Assembly (NCBI GenBank): GCA_041580375.1
Contig: JBFGDZ010000064.1
Location: forward strand, 1 to 17,850
Source: JAPUIN01 sp041580375
GTDB taxonomy: Bacteria > Acidobacteriota > Polarisedimenticolia > Gp22-AA2
Length of the DNA stretch: 17,850 nt
Reading direction: 5' to 3'
Position 1 is the first letter of the stretch; the number at the start of each line of letters is the position of its first letter. The notes under the pieces were generated by a model. That model saw only the letters and a program-made list of their open reading frames with translations, ran no database searches and was not told the DNA's origin. Shown here in pieces: positions 13,244 to 17,850 of the stretch. Position numbers and translations under genes: made by a program.

Positions 13244-15115
13244 TCAGGGGAGCCGGTCGAGAGGGGGGAATCCGAGGGCGGTCATGAAGATGTCGTTGAA
13301 ATCGACGCGGCCGGAGAGCTCCAGATACTCGACCCTCGACGGCATCGCCTCGGCCGCCTCGCGCTCGCGGTAGGACAGCAGCGCGATCTTGGCGCCCTCT
13401 CCGGCGGCGTTGCCGATGGCGCGGATCCGCTTGAGAGGGACCGCCGGCACGAGCCCGATCGTCCGGGCCGAGTCGGGATGGATGTACGATCCGAACGCGC
13501 CGGCGAGGAGCACCTCCTCGAGATCGTCCGTCTCGACCCGCATCGTGTTCATCAGGACCTGGATTCCCGTGGCGATCGATCCCTTGGCGAACTGCAGCTG
13601 ACGCACGTCCTTCTGGGTGAAGATCACGGGGGCGCCCCCCGTCTCCTCCGGCCTCGCCAGCACGAAAGCACGCACCCCGTCGACCGTGATCAGCCGCGAC
13701 GCGAGGGATTCCGGCACCGTCTTGCGCACGTCGTCCGCAGCCTTCATCCGGCCCGTCGCGTCGAGCAGCCCCCGGCGGTACAGCTGGGCCACGGCGTCGA
13801 TGAGGCCGGATCCGCACAGGCCGGCCGGTTTCGCATCGTCGATCGTCGCCAGCTCCACCGCGTCCTGCGTGATCCGCACGCCCTCGATCGCCCCGCTCGT
13901 GGCCCGCATGCCGCACGAGATCTCGGCGCCCTCGAATGCCGGCCCCGCGGGCGCGGCGGTGCAGAGAGTCCTCTGATCCCATCCCAGCGCGATCTCGCCG
14001 TTCGTCCCCACGTCGACGAACAGGCGCAGCCGGTCGCCCCGTGGCAGGGCGGTGGCCAGCAGCCCGCCGACGATGTCTCCTCCGACGTACGCGCCGATGG
14101 CGGGGAACACGTAGACGCGACCGCGGGGGTGGATGGCGAGTCCCAGATCCCCGGCCGCGAGGCTGAGGCCGTGGTCCACGGTCGGGATGAACGGCGTGAC
14201 CGAGATCGGCTCCGGATCGATGCCCATCAGAAGGTGGAGCATGGTGGCGTTGCCGGCCACGGTGATCTCGTAGATGCGTTCCGCCGGAATGCCGGCCTCG
14301 TCCGTGAGACGCTCGACGATCCCGTTGATCGTGAAGGCCGAGAGACGCTGGAGCTCCTCGAGCCCGTCGGGCCGTGACATCGTGTGGGAGATGCGGGACA
14401 GAACGTCCCCGCCGTGCATCGCCTGGGCGTTGAGGGCGGAGACGACGCCGCGCGCCTCGCCGCTCACGAGGTCGAGCAGCGTGCCGACGATGGTCGTGGT
14501 CCCGAGATCGAAGGCCACGCCGTACGCCTCGCGGCTCGTGTCTCCCGCCTCCACCCCCAGCAGCGCCTCTCCGCAGAGGACGGCCGTGACGTCGAACTCC
14601 GCCTCGCGCAGGGCTTTCGGGAGCGTGCGGAGGACGGTCAGGTCGGCCTGCACGGCGAACCCGGCCTGCCGGAGGGCGTCCTTCAGGCGCCGGATGTCGG
14701 AGCGCTGATCCTCGAGCTCCGGCTCCTTCAGGCTGAGATGGACCTTGTGGACGTTGGGGTCCAGGAGCACCTGCCGCCCGATCCCGAACATCGCCGTCTT
14801 CGGCTTGCTGAGCAGGCGGGGGACGCGCACCGTCATGTCGCACCGCACCTCGGCCTGGCACGAGAGCCGCCAGCCCTTCTCCAGATCGGCCGGGCTGAGA
14901 TGGTCCTGATCGGCGGGCGTCACCGGGCTGCTGCCGTCCTGGAACTGCACCTTGCATTTGCCGCAGGTGCCGCGGCCGCCGCAGGTGCTCTCGATCGGCT
15001 GGCCCAGCCAGGCAGCCGCGTGGAACAGCGTCGTCCCCGGCGGGACGCGTGTGATCGAGTTCCTGGGAAGGAAAGTGACCTTCAGCTTGGCGGACTTCAG
15101 GCTCGCCGCGTCCAT
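13244..15115 (-). CDS. RACo/RamA-like ASKHA corrinoid reductive activator with [2Fe-2S] domain
   Basis: 623 residues from an ATG preceded by GAGGGGG, 20 bases after the methyltransferase gene. The N-terminal plant-type ferredoxin domain has C45, C51, C54 and C86 (CGGRGTCGKC and LSCQAE) in the C-x5-C-x2-C-x31-C pattern. A linker domain (about 100-195) precedes an ASKHA ATPase fold (DUF4445): the phosphate-1 loop AFDLGTTTIVGTLLDL (201-216), GNATMLHL (288-295), VDVGTNGEIAL (367-377), and the family block AAPAGPAFEGAEISCGMR (387-404). The family uses ATP and low-potential electrons to reduce inactive cob(II)alamin in corrinoid proteins back to cob(I)alamin. Its place behind corrinoid-protein and methyltransferase genes fits that role. 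The single [2Fe-2S] site suggests the RACo type rather than the two-[4Fe-4S] RamA type. Confidence 0.9.
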   Translation of the reverse strand: MDAASLKSAKLKVTFLPRNSITRVPPGTTLFHAAAWLGQPIESTCGGRGTCGKCKVQFQDGSSPVTPADQDHLSPADLEKGWRLSCQAEVRCDMTVRVPRLLSKPKTAMFGIGRQVLLDPNVHKVHLSLKEPELEDQRSDIRRLKDALRQAGFAVQADLTVLRTLPKALREAEFDVTAVLCGEALLGVEAGDTSREAYGVAFDLGTTTIVGTLLDLVSGEARGVVSALNAQAMHGGDVLSRISHTMSRPDGLEELQRLSAFTINGIVERLTDEAGIPAERIYEITVAGNATMLHLLMGIDPEPISVTPFIPTVDHGLSLAAGDLGLAIHPRGRVYVFPAIGAYVGGDIVGGLLATALPRGDRLRLFVDVGTNGEIALGWDQRTLCTAAPAGPAFEGAEISCGMRATSGAIEGVRITQDAVELATIDDAKPAGLCGSGLIDAVAQLYRRGLLDATGRMKAADDVRKTVPESLASRLITVDGVRAFVLARPEETGGAPVIFTQKDVRQLQFAKGSIATGIQVLMNTMRVETDDLEEVLLAGAFGSYIHPDSARTIGLVPAVPLKRIRAIGNAAGEGAKIALLSYREREAAEAMPSRVEYLELSGRVDFNDIFMTALGFPPLDRLP

Positions 15116-15135
15116 GGCCCCCTCGTGCCCGCGAC

Positions 15136-16044
15136 TCAGACGGTCGATGCGGTCGTGCTGCGGGTCGTCGGCGGGGAACCCTTCGCACCCTCCCGCGCAC
15201 GTGAGACCTTGCGATAGTAAGTCATCCAGCGCGTACCGAAGGGATCATGGCCGATCATGAGGTCGCCCGCGAGGATCAGCTTGTAGATCTCGGACTCGAG
15301 AGGATTGGTGATCGCGGCGGTCAGGCCGACGTTCATGCCCATGAGGATGAAGGTGGCCGTGAGCGGGGGCCGGTCCGGCAGCCCGAAGCCGACGTTGCCG
15401 GCGCCGACCGACATGTTGACGCCGAGCTCGTCGCGGATCAGGCGCATGGTCTCGTAGGTGATGCGCCCGAATTCGTGATTGGCGCCGATCGGCATGCAGA
15501 GCGGATCGATGATCACGTCCTCCTTCGGGATGCCGTGATCGGCGGCCCGGGCGACGATCTTGCGCGCCACCTCCAGCCGGACCGCCGGGTCGTTGCTGAT
15601 CCCCGTGTCGTCGTTGGCGATGCCGATGACCGCGGCGCCGTGCTTCTTGACCAGTGGGAGCAGTCGTTCGAGGACCTCGTCCTCGCCGGTCACGGAGTTG
15701 ACGAGGGCCTTGCCCTTGTACGCGGGCAGGGCCGCCTCGAGGGCCTCGGGCGTGGAGGAATCGATCGAGATCGGCACGTCGACGATGTCCATGACGGCCT
15801 CGATCGCGCCCTTGAGCATCCCCGGCTCGTCGGCTCCCGGGATTCCGGTGTTGATGTCCAGCATGTGGGCTCCGGCGGCCACCTGGTCGGCCGCGTCCTG
15901 GCGCACCCGGGAGTAGTCGTAGACGCGGAGCTGTGCCGCCAGTTTCTTGCGGTTCGTCGGATTGATCCGTTCGCCGATGATGACGAAGGGCTCGTCCGGC
16001 CCGATGACGATGGTTTTCGTGGCGGATGAGACGACGGTTTTCAT
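15136..16044 (-). CDS. Methyltetrahydrofolate:corrinoid methyltransferase (AcsE/MtvA-like, pterin-binding)
   Basis: 302 residues; ATG overlaps the metF stop (ATGA). The protein is a DHPS-like TIM barrel that moves the methyl group of methyl-THF to or from a corrinoid protein. Aligned by eye to AcsE: IIGERINPTN (22-31) at the start, LDINTG (62-67), SIDSS (93-97), LVNSVTG (114-120), IIDPL (178-182) and the methyl-THF-binding Asn in AGNVGFGLPDR (N217). Folate-synthesis DHPS would have different pterin and pABA loops, so the dihydropteroate synthase annotation often given to this family is unlikely. The last ~20 residues are a Thr/Ser-rich tail that looks dispensable. Flanking metF, metV, corrinoid-protein and RACo-like genes strongly support the role. 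Flow could run either way between methyl-THF and the corrinoid. Confidence 0.9.
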   Translation of the reverse strand: MKTVVSSATKTIVIGPDEPFVIIGERINPTNRKKLAAQLRVYDYSRVRQDAADQVAAGAHMLDINTGIPGADEPGMLKGAIEAVMDIVDVPISIDSSTPEALEAALPAYKGKALVNSVTGEDEVLERLLPLVKKHGAAVIGIANDDTGISNDPAVRLEVARKIVARAADHGIPKEDVIIDPLCMPIGANHEFGRITYETMRLIRDELGVNMSVGAGNVGFGLPDRPPLTATFILMGMNVGLTAAITNPLESEIYKLILAGDLMIGHDPFGTRWMTYYRKVSRAREGAKGSPPTTRSTTASTV

Positions 16045-17051
16045 GTGGACGACTCCCGGTGTTCGAACGAGGCGGGTCGACGGGCGCCCACGGCGGGCGC
16101 CTGCTCCGGATCCGACACCCGCGATGCGGGCGTGAGCCGCGAGCGGGAGGCGAGCTCCGCGACGGCGGCCTCCCAGCGAATCGGCATCAGGTGCAGTCCC
16201 GCGACCCCCGGGATAACGCGCACCTGCTCGATGATCTCGACGCAGATGGCGATCCCCTCCTCCTCGCGCCGGGAACGCTCGTCACCGGCGCTTCGCATCC
16301 TGCGGACGAGATCGTCGGGAACGTCCATGCCGGGCACGCGATCCCGCATGTACTCGGCGGCACGGGCCGAGCGAAGCGGGGCGATGCCGGCGAGGATCGG
16401 GACGCGGCGATCGAGACCGAGATCGCGCACCTGTATCATGAACTCGCGGAAGCGGACGACGTTGAAGATGATCTGCGTCTGCACGAAGCGCGCGCCCGCG
16501 TCGACCTTCTTCTGCAGGCGCCGGGCCCTGAAGTCGTGTGGCGGCGCGAACGGGTTCTCCGTCGTTCCGGGGAGCAGCCGCGGGGGCGGTTCGATCGGCC
16601 GGCCGGACAGGTACCGCCCCCTGCGGGCCAGATGGTCGACGAGCGCGACGAGCTGGATCGAATCGAGGTCGAACACCGGCTTGGCCTGGGGATGATCCCC
16701 GTGGATCATGTGATCGCCGGTCAGGCAGAGGACGTTGCGGATGCCGAGCGCGGCGGCGCCCAGGAGGTCGCTCTGCAGAGCCATGCGGTTCCGGTCCCGG
16801 CAGCTGACGTGCATGATCGGCTCGACGCCCTCCCGGGCGACGATCGCGGAGGTCGCGAGCGCCGACATGTGGACGATACCCGCCGTGTTGTCGGGGATGT
16901 TGATCGCGTCGACATGGTCCCGGACCATGCGGACGCGCCGCCGCACGTCCTCGGGATCGGCGCTGTCGCCTGAGGCGATCTCGCAGGTGATCACGGGATG
17001 CCCGGAGGCGAGCGCCCTCTCGAAGGCTCCTGACGCCGCCACGATCGCCAT
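16041..17051 (-). CDS. metF: 5,10-Methylenetetrahydrofolate reductase
   Basis: 336 residues from an ATG with GGAGGGG seven bases upstream; it overlaps the metV stop by one base (TGATG). The frame is open further upstream, but that is the shadow of metV. MetF reduces methylene-THF to methyl-THF on FAD in a TIM barrel. Visible are the catalytic Glu24 in ITCEIASG, DAINIPDN (48-55), HVSCRDRNR (81-89), LCLTGDH with D113, and later FVQTQIIFN and PILAGIAPL, matching known MTHFR motifs. After SRLTP the last ~28 residues look like an unconserved tail. Paired with metV, it resembles the MetVF type of acetogens and other anaerobes, in which the electron donor is not simple NADH. The donor here is not known. 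Confidence 0.93.
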   Translation of the reverse strand: MAIVAASGAFERALASGHPVITCEIASGDSADPEDVRRRVRMVRDHVDAINIPDNTAGIVHMSALATSAIVAREGVEPIMHVSCRDRNRMALQSDLLGAAALGIRNVLCLTGDHMIHGDHPQAKPVFDLDSIQLVALVDHLARRGRYLSGRPIEPPPRLLPGTTENPFAPPHDFRARRLQKKVDAGARFVQTQIIFNVVRFREFMIQVRDLGLDRRVPILAGIAPLRSARAAEYMRDRVPGMDVPDDLVRRMRSAGDERSRREEEGIAICVEIIEQVRVIPGVAGLHLMPIRWEAAVAELASRSRLTPASRVSDPEQAPAVGARRPASFEHRESST

Positions 17052-17467
17052 CAGACCGCCCCTCCGTCCGATCGCCCGGTGAGGACGTTGATCCACGACG
17101 AGGAGCCCTTGAGGGACCAGTTCAGGGATGGCTGGATCCTCAGGATGGAGCCCTTCCAGGGCAGCCAGCGGGATCGCCGCTCCGCCTTCACCCACACGCA
17201 CATCATCTCGGGGACGACCTCGCAGTGTCCGTTGGCGCGCACGCCTCCGCACGGGCCGTTGCGCAGTGTCTTCGGACACCCCATGGGGCAGGTGAGTCCG
17301 GTCTCGTGGAGGATGCACTGACCGCACATCCGGCAGCCGAAGATCAGCGTCTTGCCGACCCGCTCGAACGGCCGGATCACCGCCTCGATGGCGCGCGCCG
17401 CGCGCGGGCGGCCGAGCAGGAACGCGCGCAACCGGGACAGGACTGGAGATCGGGCCACATCGATCAT
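17051..17467 (-). CDS. metV: MetV: cysteine-rich MTHFR C-terminal-type subunit
   Basis: 138 residues starting at ATG with GAGG six bases upstream, 22 bases after the corrinoid-protein gene. It has eight cysteines in a compact block: C45, C48, C51, C60, C64, C73, C82 and C90, including CRMCGQC, CPMGCPK and NGPCGGVR. This is the signature of the MTHFR_C (PF12225) family, the small metal-binding partner of MetF in acetogens, where it is needed for MTHFR activity or electron input. A hydrophobic-basic N-terminal helix (about 5-40) precedes it. The stop is joined to the metF start, so the two subunits are probably made in equal amounts. Whether the metal is Zn or Fe-S cannot be read from sequence. 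Confidence 0.88.
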   Translation of the reverse strand: MIDVARSPVLSRLRAFLLGRPRAARAIEAVIRPFERVGKTLIFGCRMCGQCILHETGLTCPMGCPKTLRNGPCGGVRANGHCEVVPEMMCVWVKAERRSRWLPWKGSILRIQPSLNWSLKGSSSWINVLTGRSDGGAV

Positions 17468-17489
17468 GAGGGACCTCGGTGCTGCGGGG

Positions 17490-17850
17490 TCAGACGACGG
17501 CGCCGGGGCCGGCTCCGGACTGCGCGCTCTCGGTCATGGAGGCCACGGAGTCGCTCTTGCCCCCGGAACGCTTCTGCTGCATGAGATCCTTGGCGACGCG
17601 CACCGCCTCGGTGGCGTTCTCGCCGTAGCCGTCGGCTTTGATCTCCTTGGCCCATCCTGCGCTCGTCGGAGCCCCGCCGACCATGACGATGTAGTCCCCG
17701 CGGATCCCCTCCTTCTCGAGGAGCTTGATGACCTTGCCCTGATTGGGGGCGGTGGTCGTGAGGAGGGCCGACATGGCCACGATGTCCGGCTTGCGCGTCT
17801 TGATCTCGTCCACGAACCGATCGACCTTGACGTTCACGCCCAGGTCGACC
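17490..17850 (-). CDS. Corrinoid (B12-binding) protein, C-terminal part, cut by window edge
   Basis: The frame runs into the window end, so the start and the DxHxxG cobalt-ligand motif are not visible. About 120 codons remain. They match the end of the cobalamin-binding Rossmann domain of small methyl-carrier proteins: VDLGVNVKVDRFVDEIK, then PDIVAMSALLTTT, VMVGGAPTSAGWAKEI, and ADGYGENATEAVRVAKDL. This resembles MttC/MtbC-type and MetH-type B12 domains (VGLSALLTTTM and VMVGGAPV forms). A 30-residue Ser/Gly/Ala tail ends the protein. The in-frame GTG at 17837 is inside the domain and is not the true start. The protein would carry the methyl group between the methyltransferase encoded downstream and an unseen second methyltransferase. 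Confidence 0.88.
   Translation of the reverse strand, partial: VDLGVNVKVDRFVDEIKTRKPDIVAMSALLTTTAPNQGKVIKLLEKEGIRGDYIVMVGGAPTSAGWAKEIKADGYGENATEAVRVAKDLMQQKRSGGKSDSVASMTESAQSGAGPGAVV

Noticed and set aside
15136..16044. Folate-biosynthesis dihydropteroate synthase
   Set aside because: The AGNVGFGLPDR and DINTG motifs and the metF/metV/corrinoid/RACo context fit a methyl-THF:corrinoid methyltransferase instead.
13244..17850. Complete Wood-Ljungdahl pathway
   Set aside because: Only methyl-branch parts are seen. No CO dehydrogenase/acetyl-CoA synthase, formyl-THF synthetase or FolD gene is in the window, so acetogenesis cannot be claimed.

Overview
The window is G+C-rich (well over 60% by eye), densely packed bacterial chromosome DNA. 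It has short intergenic gaps, many ATGA/GTGA start-stop overlaps, and GTG/TTG starts alongside ATG. An O-antigen-ligase-like membrane protein and a heptose-kinase-like GHMP kinase suggest a diderm with surface polysaccharide. The DXP isoprenoid pathway and a corrinoid-dependent one-carbon module fit an uncultured Acidobacteriota-type or deltaproteobacterial-type lineage. The taxon cannot be fixed from sequence alone. I see no tRNA, rRNA, CRISPR, insertion sequence or integrase.

Layout. 1-611 (minus): start of an O-antigen-ligase-like membrane protein, cut by the window edge, divergent from a GHMP sugar kinase (808-1860). Next come a secreted low-complexity protein (1957-2739) and a UPF0200/dephospho-CoA-kinase-like P-loop protein (2743-3333) that has no ordinary start codon. 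A rhomboid protease (3330-4007, minus) converges on it. Divergent from the rhomboid is a plus-strand run: dxs, pepA (GTGA overlap), a MoaB/MogA-type protein, and a large fused FAD/Fe-S dehydrogenase (GlcD+GlcF type). A near-consensus promoter whose -35 sits inside a perfect inverted repeat then drives a gamma-carbonic-anhydrase-like protein, an NrnA-type DHH phosphoesterase and a two-TM PH-like membrane protein, all translationally coupled.

13244-17850 (minus) is the most distinctive part. Read in transcription order it encodes a corrinoid (B12-binding) protein (cut by the window edge), MetV, MetF, a methyl-THF:corrinoid methyltransferase, and a RACo/RamA-like ASKHA protein with an N-terminal [2Fe-2S] domain. 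Together these could reduce methylene-THF to methyl-THF, move the methyl group onto cob(I)alamin, and rescue inactivated cob(II)alamin. The partner that takes or gives the methyl group lies outside the window. It could be homocysteine (a split methionine synthase), a methylated amine or ether, or acetyl-CoA synthase.

Six sigma-70-like promoters can be read by eye. Two of them decide or question gene starts: the dxs -10 covers an upstream in-frame ATG, and the rhomboid promoter leaves almost no leader.
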